Notes: generated by a model not told the origin, from the letters alone. Shown: positions 9,020-17,843, counted from the stretch's first letter. The stretch: DNA of 64,000 nucleotides from GWE2-42-39 sp963668595 (GCA_963668595.1 OY764876.1:1302001-1366000), one strand, 5' to 3'. Made by a program: numbers and translations.

Positions 9020-9910
9020 CTACTGATTAGCAGAATCAAAATTGATACTGACCAATAACCTGTTGCGATATTTTTTAGGCGACATTCCCATCCGTTTTAA
9101 AAAATCTTTTGAGAAATAATAAGCATCGGAATACCCCAACTGAAAACTTATTTCTTTTATTTTCAAACGGCTGTGATCCAGATATTCGCAAGCCCGGCTT
9201 ATTTTCAGATGCGAAAAATAACTTAAAGGGCTATAACCTGTTTTCCGATGAAAAAGGGTCGTCAAATACGTTTGCGAATAGCCAGACTCGTCTGCAATTT
9301 GCTTCAAGCTTAGTTTTCTGGAAATATTCTGCTCCATAAAATGAATTGCTCTGGTAATGGCTGGATTCTGCTCTTCCATCAAATCGTCACTCGTTTTACT
9401 TGCATATAGAAATGTTGCAAGCAAATGCCCGAAAGTTAAATTGATATACTGATAGTTCGCATTATAAAAACCTTTATTCAGATTATTGAATAACTCATCG
9501 AACAGCATTTGCCGGTTAGCAACCAAATTATTTACCGATGGCATCAAATCGCGAACAACGGTAAAATCCTTCTCCATGATTTTACTTTTTGTGCCATTGA
9601 ATTTACAGGCAAAAAATGCAGACGAATCTGTTGCAATTGATTGCATTCTAAACTCAAAATTTTCAGGAATGATGCAGTACTGATTTGCATTAACAGGAAC
9701 CGAGTCGCCGGCAATGTTCAGTATTCCGCCTCCTTTGGTGCAATAAACAAGCAAATGATCTTCCAGCCGGGCATTCTCCACCCATAACGTACCCGGACTG
9801 ATTGACAGTTCGGCTAACTCGCTGACATACAAATCTCGGGTAAGCGGATTTTTCTGCTGTTCGGCAAGAATATAAGACGGAATTTGAAAGAAGCGTTTTT
9901 GCGTAATCAT
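9020..9910 (-). CDS. AraC family transcriptional regulator
   Basis: A 296-residue protein. The N-terminal part is a cupin-like sensing domain (LLVYCTKGGGILNIAGD, NQYCIIPENFEF). Residues about 185-285 are the double helix-turn-helix of AraC/XylS proteins (RKLSLKQIADESGYSQTYL, then EISFQLGYSDAYYFSKDF and GMSPKKYR). It is divergent from the corrinoid methyltransferase operon with about 110 bases between the starts, so it is the likely regulator of that operon. The inducer is unknown and might be a methylated substrate of the system. Confidence 0.9.
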   Translation of the reverse strand: MITQKRFFQIPSYILAEQQKNPLTRDLYVSELAELSISPGTLWVENARLEDHLLVYCTKGGGILNIAGDSVPVNANQYCIIPENFEFRMQSIATDSSAFFACKFNGTKSKIMEKDFTVVRDLMPSVNNLVANRQMLFDELFNNLNKGFYNANYQYINLTFGHLLATFLYASKTSDDLMEEQNPAITRAIHFMEQNISRKLSLKQIADESGYSQTYLTTLFHRKTGYSPLSYFSHLKISRACEYLDHSRLKIKEISFQLGYSDAYYFSKDFLKRMGMSPKKYRNRLLVSINFDSANQ

Positions 9911-9991
9911 TGTTTTCCTTTGATTTCAAAAAAAGTAATATTTTACATCTTTTTCAAAGAAAATACTATTTATTTCAAAACCGATGCCTGA

Positions 9992-9999
9992 TACATTTG
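9992..9999 (+). promoter_or_regulatory. -7 box of the corrinoid operon
   Basis: TACATTTG matches TAnnTTTG exactly and lies 22 bases before the corrinoid protein start. The -33 TTG is not evident, which fits a promoter that needs an activator such as the divergent AraC protein. Confidence 0.5.
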
Positions 10000-10020
10000 C
10001 ATTAACTGAAAATAAAACCA

Positions 10021-10695
10021 ATGAACGAACTACTAAACAAACTCTCCGACTGTGTTGAATTTGGCAAAATCAACCGGGCTGCCCCCTATCCACCTCAAAT
10101 GAAAGATCAGGATGGAGCAGATGAAATTACCAGACAAGCCATTGATCAAGGCATTCCGGCGCAAGATATTCTCACTCACGGATTGATGCCCGGAATGGAA
10201 CGTATTGGCGTAAAATTTCGCGAAAATAAAGTTTTTGTTCCCCAAGTGCTGATGTCGGCCAAAGCAATGAGCACTGCCATGTTGCACCTGAAACCATTTT
10301 TCCAATCGGGCGAAGCCAAACAAAAAGGGACATTCATTATTGGCACTGTAATGGGCGACCTGCACGACATTGGCAAAAATCTGGTTGCGATGATGGTAGA
10401 AGGAAACGGTTACAAAGTAATTGATTTGGGAACCGACGTAAAGTCAGAAAAATTCATTGATGCATTGCGCGAGAATCCGGGTGCCGTAGTTGGCCTATCA
10501 GCTCTGCTAACCACAACAATGGCTAATATGGAAGCAATTACAAAGGAAATCAAATCTGCAGTCGCCGGAGCTTTGGTTTCAATTGGAGGAGCACCCGTAA
10601 GCCAGGATTTTTGCAGCAAAATCGGAGCCGATAATTATTCGGCCGATCCTCAGGGTGTTGTCGAATTTTTGAATCTCAAAATCAGCACAAACTAA
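10021..10695 (+). CDS. corrinoid protein of a methyltransferase system
   Basis: A 224-residue MtaC/MttC-type corrinoid carrier. Residues about 1-95 form the helical cap (LTHGLMPGMERIGVKF, VPQVLMSAKAM). The B12-binding Rossmann domain follows, with the base-off/His-on motif GDLHDIGKNLV (Asp-x-His-x-x-Gly), then GLSALLTTTM and SIGGAPV. In the family the carrier takes a methyl group from a substrate methyltransferase and hands it to a second methyltransferase. Only 2 bases separate it from the UroD-family gene, so the pair is one operon. No substrate-specific methyltransferase (MT1) lies beside it. Confidence 0.92.
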   Translation: MNELLNKLSDCVEFGKINRAAPYPPQMKDQDGADEITRQAIDQGIPAQDILTHGLMPGMERIGVKFRENKVFVPQVLMSAKAMSTAMLHLKPFFQSGEAKQKGTFIIGTVMGDLHDIGKNLVAMMVEGNGYKVIDLGTDVKSEKFIDALRENPGAVVGLSALLTTTMANMEAITKEIKSAVAGALVSIGGAPVSQDFCSKIGADNYSADPQGVVEFLNLKISTN

Positions 10696-10697
10696 CT

Positions 10698-11711
10698 ATG
10701 TCAATACAAATTAGCCAGTGGATCGAAAATATATTAAGCGCAAAAAACCGTGTGGCTTTGCCAATTATGACACACCCCGGAATTGAGCTAATCAATCATT
10801 CAGTAGTTGATGCGGTTACAAACGGAAAGATTCACTTTCAGGCGATCAATGCTCTTTGCAAGCAATATCCATTGATTGCCGCCACAATGATCATGGACTT
10901 AACCGTTGAAGCCGAAGCTTTAGGCTGCCGGGTCAATTTTCCGGAAGATGAAATCCCGACCGTAAACGAACGGCTAATTCATTCAATTGAAGAAATTGAC
11001 CGATTACAAATACCTGCCATTTCAGAATGTAAAAGAGTAAATGAATACCTGAAAGCTGCCGAATTATCAGTACAAAACATCACTCATCTTCCCGTTTTTC
11101 CGGGATGTATTGGCCCATTTTCTCTTGCGGGAAGACTAATCGACATGTCGGAAATAATGGTGGACATTTATCTCTATCCCGACGCAATTCACCAGTTATT
11201 GAGAAAATGCACCGATTTTATTAAGCAATACATACAAGCGTATAAACAAATCGGGGCCAACGGCATTATCATGGCCGAACCTGCTGCCGGATTGCTGGGC
11301 GAAGATGAATGCAACCAGTTTTCGTCAAACTACATAAAGGAAATTGTAGCAGAGCTGCAAGACGACGATTTTTTAATCATTCTCCATAACTGTGGACACA
11401 GCGGCTATCTTGCCGGTTCAATGCTTTCAACCGGAGCCAAAGCGCTACATTTTGGCAATGCTGCCGACATGAAATTCGTTCTCGAAAATATTCCTTCAAA
11501 TATTCTGGTGATGGGAAATATTGATCCGGTAAATATTCTGAAAACAGGAAATTCGGGCTTTGTAAAACAAAAATCGAAAGAGCTATTGAATATGGCAAAA
11601 CCGTATCCGAATTTTATCATTTCTTCGGGTTGCGACATGCCTCCTGCAGTTCCGCACCAAAATATCGAAGCTTTTTTCGAAGCACTGAACGAATATAATT
11701 CTGAAAACTAA
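10698..11711 (+). CDS. UroD/MtaA-family zinc corrinoid methyltransferase
   Basis: A 337-residue protein of the uroporphyrinogen decarboxylase superfamily, closest in pattern to MtaA/MtbA methylcobamide:thiol methyltransferases. The zinc ligands of that group appear as His-x-Cys in ILHNCGHSG and a later Cys in SSGCDMPP; HFGNAADMK and MGNIDPV are also characteristic. It would move the methyl group from the corrinoid protein to an acceptor, probably a thiol. Coenzyme M is not expected in this phylum, so homocysteine is a guess. The haem enzyme HemE itself is unlikely because of the Cys/His zinc site and the partner gene. Confidence 0.85.
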   Translation: MSIQISQWIENILSAKNRVALPIMTHPGIELINHSVVDAVTNGKIHFQAINALCKQYPLIAATMIMDLTVEAEALGCRVNFPEDEIPTVNERLIHSIEEIDRLQIPAISECKRVNEYLKAAELSVQNITHLPVFPGCIGPFSLAGRLIDMSEIMVDIYLYPDAIHQLLRKCTDFIKQYIQAYKQIGANGIIMAEPAAGLLGEDECNQFSSNYIKEIVAELQDDDFLIILHNCGHSGYLAGSMLSTGAKALHFGNAADMKFVLENIPSNILVMGNIDPVNILKTGNSGFVKQKSKELLNMAKPYPNFIISSGCDMPPAVPHQNIEAFFEALNEYNSEN

Positions 11712-11769
11712 ATAATTGCACGAAGAATCACGAGCGTATTTTTCGTATTTTTGAAAATCAGCCAACATT

Positions 11770-12468
11770 ATGATGCATAATTTTCAGTTTTATTTTCAAG
11801 AACTCGCCATACAAAAAGAATCAATCGGCGAATTGTTGGGCTTTGATAAACAAGACATTCCGGAACCTTTTCAATCGTATATCGACGAAGCTTTTGCCGA
11901 AGCACAACAACTTTGTTCGATCCGCGGAGCCGTCCTGTTTTTCAATCAATTTCATTTTTCGCCCGACTATTCGTCATTTGCGCTTGCTGGGAAAAATTTT
12001 GAATGCGGGAAACTTATTGGTCACGAACTAAAATCAGCATCACAATTAGGATTTTTCCTATGCACGGCCGGAGACGGAATCAGCCAGCGTTCGCAGCAAC
12101 TGCTTCATGGCGACGATCCCGCAAAAGGATATGTGTTTGATGTTCTGGGCTCGCTCACCGTTGAAACGGCAATGGACCGCATTCAAAAACAACTCGAAAT
12201 TCAGTTCCGGAACGAAAATATGCAACTAAGCAATCGATACAGTCCCGGCTATTGCGACTGGCATGTACAGGATCAACACAAACTATTTTCTCTTTTTCCT
12301 GAAAACCAATGCAATATTACATTGAATCAATCCGCACTTATGCATCCCATCAAGTCAACAAGTGGCATTATGGCAGCAGGCCCTAATGTCACATTTCATG
12401 AACATCGCTGCAATCATTGCAACAGTAGCACATGCATTTATCGCAACCTGCGTAATCAAAAGTATTAA
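11770..12468 (+). CDS. MetH-activation-domain-like protein
   Basis: A 232-residue protein resembling the reactivation (AdoMet-binding) domain of cobalamin-dependent methionine synthase as a free-standing subunit. The key segment is NRYSPGYCDWHVQDQHK, comparable with the R-x-(S/A)-PGY loop that holds AdoMet in MetH, and an ITLNQSALMHPIKSTSG segment follows. The C-terminus carries a Cys-rich end (HRCNHCNSSTCIYR) that could bind a metal. It follows the corrinoid and methyltransferase genes by 58 bases. The likely job is reductive remethylation of oxidised cob(II)alamin on the corrinoid protein. This is inferred from motifs and context. Confidence 0.7.
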   Translation: MMHNFQFYFQELAIQKESIGELLGFDKQDIPEPFQSYIDEAFAEAQQLCSIRGAVLFFNQFHFSPDYSSFALAGKNFECGKLIGHELKSASQLGFFLCTAGDGISQRSQQLLHGDDPAKGYVFDVLGSLTVETAMDRIQKQLEIQFRNENMQLSNRYSPGYCDWHVQDQHKLFSLFPENQCNITLNQSALMHPIKSTSGIMAAGPNVTFHEHRCNHCNSSTCIYRNLRNQKY

Positions 12469-12524
12469 TATAAAAGAACTCAGTATCAAATCTTCCTCAA
12501 AAAACGCAAAATCATCCCTACAGA

Positions 12525-12558
12525 TTGATGTTTAGCACGATTCAATGTATTACCTTTG
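12525..12558 (+). promoter_or_regulatory. promoter of the DEAD-box helicase gene
   Basis: TTG at 12525-12527 and TACCTTTG at 12551-12558 match the Bacteroidota -33/-7 pattern, with a slightly long spacer of 23 bases. The gene starts 22 bases downstream, giving a short leader. Confidence 0.55.
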
Positions 12559-12579
12559 AAGGGATTTTAAAAATTTACA

Positions 12580-13821
12580 ATGAGGTTTGACGAATTCGAT
12601 CTACACGACAATATCTTAGATGCTATTGATTACATGGGCTATGAAAAAGCCTCCCCGATTCAGGAATTAAGTATCCCAACTATTTTAGAAGGAAAAGATT
12701 TACTGGCCTGCGCACAAACAGGAACCGGCAAAACAGCAGCTTTTACCCTACCTATTCTGGATAAAATTGCAGAAGACAACGAAGATACATTAAGTACCCT
12801 TATTCTGGTTCCTACCCGGGAACTGGCTATTCAGATTAACCAGCAAGTACAAGGTTTTTCGTATTTCATGAATATCAATTCGGTGGCTATTTATGGTGGC
12901 CGCGAAGGTTCTGACTGGGAACAGGAAAGCCGTGCCCTCACTGCCGGAACCAATATAATTGTAGCTACACCAGGCAAACTGCTTTCGCACCTGAATCTCG
13001 GCTACGTAAAATTCGATACAATTCGTTACGTTATTCTCGATGAAGCTGATCGCATGCTTGACATCGGCTTTTACGACGATATTTTGCGCATTCTCAGTTA
13101 TGTTCCTGAGGATCGGCAAACCATTATGTTTTCGGCGACCATGCCGAAGAAAATAAAAGATCTGGCATCGAAAATTCTGAATAATCCGGAAGAAGTAAGC
13201 ACAGCAATTTCGAAACCGGCGGAAGGTGTTTTGCAGGCTGCTTACCTTACTTACAACGAACAAAAAGCGGCATTAATCGATCATCTTATTGGAAACAAAC
13301 CCGACTACGACAGCATTCTGATATTCAGCTCAACCAAGAAGAATGTATTTGAAATTGTCAGGGCATTGCGTCGCCACGGAAACAAGGTACGTGGCATTTC
13401 TTCAGATCTGGAACAAAAAGAGCGCGAAGAAGTATTGATGAGCTTCAAATCGAAACGAACTCGTATTCTGGTTGCCACCGATGTACTTAGCCGTGGTATC
13501 GACATCAAAGACATCAACCTGATTATTAACTACGATGTTCCGTCTTCGGCAGAGGATTATGTACACCGTGTTGGCCGTACTGCTCGTGCCGATAAAACAG
13601 GGGTTGCCATTAGTTTAGTGAACGAAAAAGACATGCAAAAATTCCGTCGAATCGAAGAACTGATTGAGATGGAAATATATAAAATTCCTTTGCCTGAACA
13701 ATTCGGAACCGGCCCTGAGTGGAAAGTAAAAACACGCAGTGCAGGTGGAAGTGGAGGAAATAAAAACGGCAAACGCAAATATTATCACAAAAAGAATAGC
13801 AATAAAAAAGCGGGAAATTAA
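12580..13821 (+). CDS. DEAD-box ATP-dependent RNA helicase (RhlE-like)
   Basis: A 413-residue helicase with all classical motifs in order: Q motif (KASPIQELS), Walker A (AQTGTGKTAAF), PTRELAIQI, TPGK, DEAD in LDEADRMLDIG, SAT in MFSATMPKK, ATDVLSRGIDI and HRVGRTARA. The short basic tail (GNKNGKRKYYHKKNS) is the usual RNA-anchoring extension. It probably remodels rRNA or mRNA and may help in the cold or during ribosome assembly. It is transcribed alone, and a hairpin overlaps its stop codon. Confidence 0.93.
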   Translation: MRFDEFDLHDNILDAIDYMGYEKASPIQELSIPTILEGKDLLACAQTGTGKTAAFTLPILDKIAEDNEDTLSTLILVPTRELAIQINQQVQGFSYFMNINSVAIYGGREGSDWEQESRALTAGTNIIVATPGKLLSHLNLGYVKFDTIRYVILDEADRMLDIGFYDDILRILSYVPEDRQTIMFSATMPKKIKDLASKILNNPEEVSTAISKPAEGVLQAAYLTYNEQKAALIDHLIGNKPDYDSILIFSSTKKNVFEIVRALRRHGNKVRGISSDLEQKEREEVLMSFKSKRTRILVATDVLSRGIDIKDINLIINYDVPSSAEDYVHRVGRTARADKTGVAISLVNEKDMQKFRRIEELIEMEIYKIPLPEQFGTGPEWKVKTRSAGGSGGNKNGKRKYYHKKNSNKKAGN

Positions 13822-13838
13822 CCCGCTTTCTCGTATTG
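13807..13838 (+). terminator. terminator overlapping the helicase stop codon
   Basis: AAAGCGGG (13807-13814) pairs with CCCGCTTT (13822-13829). The stop codon TAA lies in the 7-base loop. The T tract after it is broken, so strength is uncertain. Confidence 0.6.
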
Positions 13839-13933
13839 TATTTTCAGTTCCAATCTTATTTGAAAAGCTTCAATTCCCGTTTGTATTTATGCTCAAACCA
13901 GAAATTTAGCTTCCGCAGAAATTCCTTGTTTAT

Positions 13934-14419
13934 TTATTCAAAGCTTTTTCTTAGTCCCAGCATTTTAATTGCTGTTACAGCGGCTTCGTCGCCTTTATTT
14001 CCCAAACGACCGCCAGCACGATCGAGTGCCTGTTGTTGATTGTCGGTCGTCAATACACCAAAAATAAAGGGTTTGTTATACTTGATATTTAAATCAGTAA
14101 TTCCCTGCGTTGCTCCCTGGCAAATGAAATCGAAATGACGGGTTTCGCCCTGAATTACACATCCCAATGCAATAATTGCGTCCGCAGCAGTATATTCGGC
14201 CATATACTGCGCTCCCAATGTCAACTCAAAAGTTCCGGGTACATGTCTTAAATAAATATCGTTTTCGTCAGCGCCATGCTTTTTAAGTGTATCAATTGCT
14301 CCCTGAGCCAAAGCACCGGTTACTTCGTAATTCCATTCGGCGACCACTACTGCAAACTTCATTCCTGCAGCCGATGGTACTTTCTCCAAATCGTATTCTG
14401 ATAAATTTTTCGTTGCCAT
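13934..14419 (-). CDS. ribH: 6,7-dimethyl-8-ribityllumazine synthase
   Basis: A 161-residue riboflavin enzyme that condenses 5-amino-6-ribitylamino-uracil with dihydroxybutanone phosphate. Family signatures are the substrate loops VVAEWNYEVTGAL, VPGTFELTLGAQ, GCVIQGETRHFDFI with the catalytic His, and FGVLTTDNQQQALDRAGG. It is cytoplasmic and forms pentamers or icosahedral shells in relatives. It lies downstream of the TPR gene but behind that gene's terminator. The ribH-TPR-recF-DUF721 order is common in Bacteroidales. Confidence 0.96.
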   Translation of the reverse strand: MATKNLSEYDLEKVPSAAGMKFAVVVAEWNYEVTGALAQGAIDTLKKHGADENDIYLRHVPGTFELTLGAQYMAEYTAADAIIALGCVIQGETRHFDFICQGATQGITDLNIKYNKPFIFGVLTTDNQQQALDRAGGRLGNKGDEAAVTAIKMLGLRKSFE

Positions 14420-14457
14420 ATTGTATTTCTTTTTTGTATTGAATTTGTAAAAATAAA

Positions 14458-14481
14458 AAATCCCCTCGATGGAGGGGATTT
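14458..14481 (-). terminator. terminator between the TPR gene and ribH
   Basis: AAATCCCCTC (14458-14467) pairs with GAGGGGATTT (14472-14481), loop GATG. On the minus strand it runs into TTTTTTATTTT. It ends the TPR transcript before ribH. Confidence 0.85.
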
Positions 14482-14500
14482 CCTTGTATGCAGAAGCGAA

Positions 14501-15193
14501 TTATTTCTCAGTTTCGTTTTTTACGCGAGCAATATACTTATCAATATTGCGTCCTTCGTTCGAGTTCGGATATTTTTCTTTCAGCTCGTTATATACTTCC
14601 AGTGCGGCAGCAAATTTACTTGCACTTTCGAGTAAAGCACCTGCTTTCATCATATAAACCGGAGCAGTCAATTCGTTATCACTCAGTTTGTATGCTTTTT
14701 CGTACTGACTCAATGCTTTATCTGCTTTACCTAATTCAAGGTATGCATCGCCTTTTGCACCTTCTGCAACCGGAGCCAACAATAAATCGTCGGTTGAAAA
14801 ATCATTCAAATAATCCAGTGCTTTTTCGTATTCGCCCAGATGCAAGTAGGATACTCCGGCATAATAACCAGCCAATTTACCAGACTTGGTAGAACCATAG
14901 CTATCGATAATATCAAGAAAACCCAGGTAGTTTCCATCACCATTGATTGCCAGATTGAATGAATCTGTCTGGAAATATTGCTCTGCCATAAACATTTGTT
15001 CTTTGGCCTCTTTTTCGCGAGGTTGGAAATAGAACTTGTTTAGACTCAGATAAATTACCACTACAGCAACTATTGCCCCAACCACAATCGACAATAACTT
15101 TTGATTTTCTTCAATTACTTGCTCGGTTCTGGTCAATACATTTTCAACCTCTTGAAGATTATCTTCCTGTTTGATTTTCTTATTTTTTACCAT
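14501..15193 (-). CDS. membrane-anchored TPR protein (YfgM-like)
   Basis: A 230-residue protein with one N-terminal transmembrane helix (about residues 33-52, LLSIVVGAIVAVVVIYLSL) after a charged cytoplasmic stretch, followed by TPR helices (YYAGVSYLHLGEYEKALDYL, KGDAYLELGKADKALSQYEKAY, and a final EVYNELKEKYPNSNEGR unit). The layout resembles YfgM, a periplasmic chaperone-like partner of the Sec translocon. No lipoprotein signal is present. It is divergent from recF with a gap of about 190 bases. Confidence 0.8.
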   Translation of the reverse strand: MVKNKKIKQEDNLQEVENVLTRTEQVIEENQKLLSIVVGAIVAVVVIYLSLNKFYFQPREKEAKEQMFMAEQYFQTDSFNLAINGDGNYLGFLDIIDSYGSTKSGKLAGYYAGVSYLHLGEYEKALDYLNDFSTDDLLLAPVAEGAKGDAYLELGKADKALSQYEKAYKLSDNELTAPVYMMKAGALLESASKFAAALEVYNELKEKYPNSNEGRNIDKYIARVKNETEK

Positions 15194-15381
15194 GTTTTAA
15201 TTTTCTTAAAAAAAACGTGAGGCAAAAATATACTTTTTTCAATAACATATGCCAAAATGAAAGCACAAAATTTGAAGATTATTCAACAGTTTTGTGTCAA
15301 TTTCTCTGTTCTCTCAGACTACATTCTCGCCTGCATGCCTAATTTTTGTTAGTTTTGTTCCACAATCGAAGCTTTTATCGC

Positions 15382-16479
15382 ATGTTTATCGAAGACTTAT
15401 CACTCATCAATTTTAAAAACATAGCTCAGGCCGAACTCAGGTTTTCGCCTGATTTAAACTGTTTTATCGGCAACAACGGCGCTGGTAAAACCAATCTGAT
15501 GGATGCTATTTATTACCTCTCATTTTGTAAAAGCTTTCTGAATGCAGCTGATTTGCAAAATATCAGGCACAACGAAGAATTTTTTGTTATCCAGGGAAAA
15601 TACCAACGATCGGGAAGCGAAGAAAACATTTACTGTGCACTTAAAAAAGGACAAAAAAAGCAGTTCAAGCGAAATAAAAAAGAATACAAGAAGCTTTCGG
15701 AGCACATCGGGCTGTTACCGCTCATCGTAATTACCCCTTCCGACATCGACCTGATTATGGGAGGAAGCGAAGAACGCCGCCGTTTTGTGGATACCGTTAT
15801 TTCGATGTACGACCAGCACTATCTCGACAGCCTGATTCGATACAACCGGGCTTTATTGCAACGGAACAATCTGTTGAAACAATTTGCAGCCAACCATACC
15901 TTTAATGCTGAAACCATTGAAATATGGGACGACCAGTTGGTTCACTACGGGCAATTCATTCACGAAGGACGCAAACAGTACATCAAAAAATTTATTCCTG
16001 TTTTTCAGAATTATTACGAAATGATTGCTGGAGAGAATGAACCAATTGGATTGGAGCACCAGTCGCAATTGTATGAGCATAATTTTGATGAGTTACTGAA
16101 AGACTCGCGACCCAAAGATCGGATTATGCAATTTACAACCGTAGGCCCGCACAAAGACGATATTGAATTCAGGCTGGGCGATTATCCAATCAAAAAACTG
16201 GGGTCGCAGGGACAGAAGAAAACATTTCTTGTTGCCCTGAAACTAGCTCAGTATAACTTTGTAAAAGACATTTCGGGCATCACTCCTATTCTGCTGCTCG
16301 ACGACATCTTCGATAAACTAGACAAATTCAGGGTAGAAGAGATAGTAAAACTGGTAGCCAACGATCACTTCGGACAAATTTTTATTACTGATACCAATCG
16401 CGAGCATCTCGACCAGATTATTGGTCGCGTAAATGCCGAAACCCGTATCTTTACCGTGCAAAACGGAACAATCAGTTAA
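15382..16479 (+). CDS. recF: DNA replication and repair protein RecF
   Basis: A 365-residue SMC-like ATPase loading RecA at gapped DNA. The ATG at 15382 (MFIEDLSLINFKNI) gives the standard RecF start; the open frame extends 12 codons further but those residues do not fit the family. Walker A is GNNGAGKTNL, the signature segment is KKLGSQGQKKTFLVALKLA, and Walker B is TPILLLDDIFDKLD. The next gene, DUF721, follows after 5 bases, the usual pairing in Bacteroidota. Confidence 0.95.
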   Translation: MFIEDLSLINFKNIAQAELRFSPDLNCFIGNNGAGKTNLMDAIYYLSFCKSFLNAADLQNIRHNEEFFVIQGKYQRSGSEENIYCALKKGQKKQFKRNKKEYKKLSEHIGLLPLIVITPSDIDLIMGGSEERRRFVDTVISMYDQHYLDSLIRYNRALLQRNNLLKQFAANHTFNAETIEIWDDQLVHYGQFIHEGRKQYIKKFIPVFQNYYEMIAGENEPIGLEHQSQLYEHNFDELLKDSRPKDRIMQFTTVGPHKDDIEFRLGDYPIKKLGSQGQKKTFLVALKLAQYNFVKDISGITPILLLDDIFDKLDKFRVEEIVKLVANDHFGQIFITDTNREHLDQIIGRVNAETRIFTVQNGTIS

Positions 16480-16484
16480 ACCGG

Positions 16485-16775
16485 ATGAGAAAAAATAATA
16501 CACAAAGCATACGCGATGCATTGAAAGATTTCGTGCAGGAAAACCAGCTCGAAAATAAACTGGCGGAAATTGATCTGGTTAACTCGTGGGAAAAGTTGCT
16601 GGGAAAAACAGTAGCTCGATACACCCGAAATATTTACATCCGGAACCGTGTTTTATTTGTTGAAACCTCTTCACCACTGGTTCGAAATGAACTAATGATG
16701 CTCCGCGAAGAAATACGCAAGCGGTTAAACGAAGAAGCTGGCCGCGAAGTAATTGACAAAATACATTTCAGCTAA
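16485..16775 (+). CDS. DUF721 (DciA-like) protein
   Basis: A 96-residue protein of the DUF721 family, related to DciA, the ancestral loader of replicative helicase DnaB. Visible family features are SWEKLLGKTVARYTRNIYIR and LFVETSSPLVRNELMMLREE. It begins 5 bases after recF and is therefore co-transcribed with it, matching the recF-DUF721 pairing seen across bacteria. A helicase-loading role is plausible but not shown by the sequence alone. Confidence 0.85.
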   Translation: MRKNNTQSIRDALKDFVQENQLENKLAEIDLVNSWEKLLGKTVARYTRNIYIRNRVLFVETSSPLVRNELMMLREEIRKRLNEEAGREVIDKIHFS

Positions 16776-16789
16776 AAGCCTGTTTTGCC

Positions 16790-17410
16790 ATGATTTTACT
16801 GAGCTCTGCCTATTTTCCAAATCTCGAATATTGCGCCCAATTACTTGAACACAACGAAGTAATTATTGAGCAACACGAGCATTTCATTAAACAAACTTAT
16901 CGCAACCGGGCGGTAATATTGGCTGCCAACGGATCTGTCCCGCTAATTGTGCCGGTGGTAAAAGGGCGAGGCCCCAAAACAGCAATGAAAGATTTGCGCA
17001 TTTCGTACGACGAAGACTGGCAACGAAATCATTGGCGAACCATCTTTTCGGCCTACAATTCGTCGCCTTTTCTTGAGTTTTATGCCGACGATTTACAGCA
17101 ATTTTTCAGTAAAAAATACGATTTCCTACTCGATCTGAACATGGAAATACTCGACAAGATTTGCGAATTACTGGAAATCAGCCCAAAATTCAGTTTCACT
17201 GAAGAGTTTGAACAAATTCCGGAAAGCTGTGTCAATTACAGAGAAAATATATCTCCGAAAAATGCAGGCAACAGCAACTTCATGAATATTGAATACACTC
17301 AGGTTTTTTCCGATAAGCTTGGTTTCTCGCCCAATTTAAGCATTCTTGATTTACTTTTTAACACAGGGCCACAAAGCTGGTCGTTGCTCGACGACGGACG
17401 GAAAAAGTAA
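16790..17410 (+). CDS. WbqC family protein
   Basis: A 206-residue protein matching WbqC-like proteins: an early SSAYFPNLEYCAQL segment, the KQTYRNRAVILAANG strand, VPVVKGRGPKTAMKDLRI and the W-x-x-x-H-W-x-x-x-x-x-(A/S)Y-x-x-SPFLEFY core. The family is found in surface polysaccharide loci and elsewhere and has no settled biochemical role. It follows DUF721 by 14 bases, so it probably rides on the recF transcript. It is convergent with the Nudix gene, with stops 1 base apart. Confidence 0.85.
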   Translation: MILLSSAYFPNLEYCAQLLEHNEVIIEQHEHFIKQTYRNRAVILAANGSVPLIVPVVKGRGPKTAMKDLRISYDEDWQRNHWRTIFSAYNSSPFLEFYADDLQQFFSKKYDFLLDLNMEILDKICELLEISPKFSFTEEFEQIPESCVNYRENISPKNAGNSNFMNIEYTQVFSDKLGFSPNLSILDLLFNTGPQSWSLLDDGRKK

Positions 17411-17411
17411 A

Positions 17412-17843
17412 TTACGCAAGCGAAGCTTTTGCCAGAAATTCAGCAACAATCAACGCATGATCGAAAGCCAATTCAGGCAATTCTGACAGCGAAAACCAGC
17501 GAACTTCACGTGCATCGTCCCCCGCATTTGTTACCTGACCGTCTTCTAAAATAGCAGAAAAAACAACTGAAATAGTACGATGACGCGGATCACGATCAAT
17601 GCCATCGAAAGTTTTAAACTGCTCCATTCGTTCTATTTTCAATCCGGTTTCCTCTTCTAATTCGCGACAACAGGCAGTTTCCAGCAGTTCGTCCATATCT
17701 ACAAAACCTCCGGGCAAAGCCCATTTCCCAATAAATGGCTCTGCACCACGACGAATCAGCAATATTTCCCAGGTTTCATCCGGTTTTCGAAATACCAGCG
17801 CATCAACGGTTAGCGCAGGACGAGGATATTTATACGTGAACAT
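17412..17843 (-). CDS. Nudix hydrolase
   Basis: A 143-residue hydrolase counted from the ATG at 17843 (MFTYKYPRPALTVDALVF); nine further codons upstream are open but atypical. The Nudix box is complete: GGFVDMDELLETACCRELEE followed by ETGL fits GX5EX7REUXEEXGU. It cleaves nucleoside diphosphates linked to another moiety, with Mg bound by the Glu residues. The AL(T)VDALVF and ILLIRRGAEPFIGKWALPGG segments resemble the ADP-ribose/NrtR-type group, but there is no C-terminal winged helix. The substrate is not known. Confidence 0.9.
   Translation of the reverse strand: MFTYKYPRPALTVDALVFRKPDETWEILLIRRGAEPFIGKWALPGGFVDMDELLETACCRELEEETGLKIERMEQFKTFDGIDRDPRHRTISVVFSAILEDGQVTNAGDDAREVRWFSLSELPELAFDHALIVAEFLAKASLA

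Noticed and set aside
10698..11711. Haem enzyme HemE
   Set aside because: The His-x-Cys and later Cys zinc site and the adjacent corrinoid protein point to an MtaA-type methyltransferase.
15346..15381. Longer recF start
   Set aside because: Twelve extra residues do not match the conserved RecF start, which begins MFIEDLSL at 15382.
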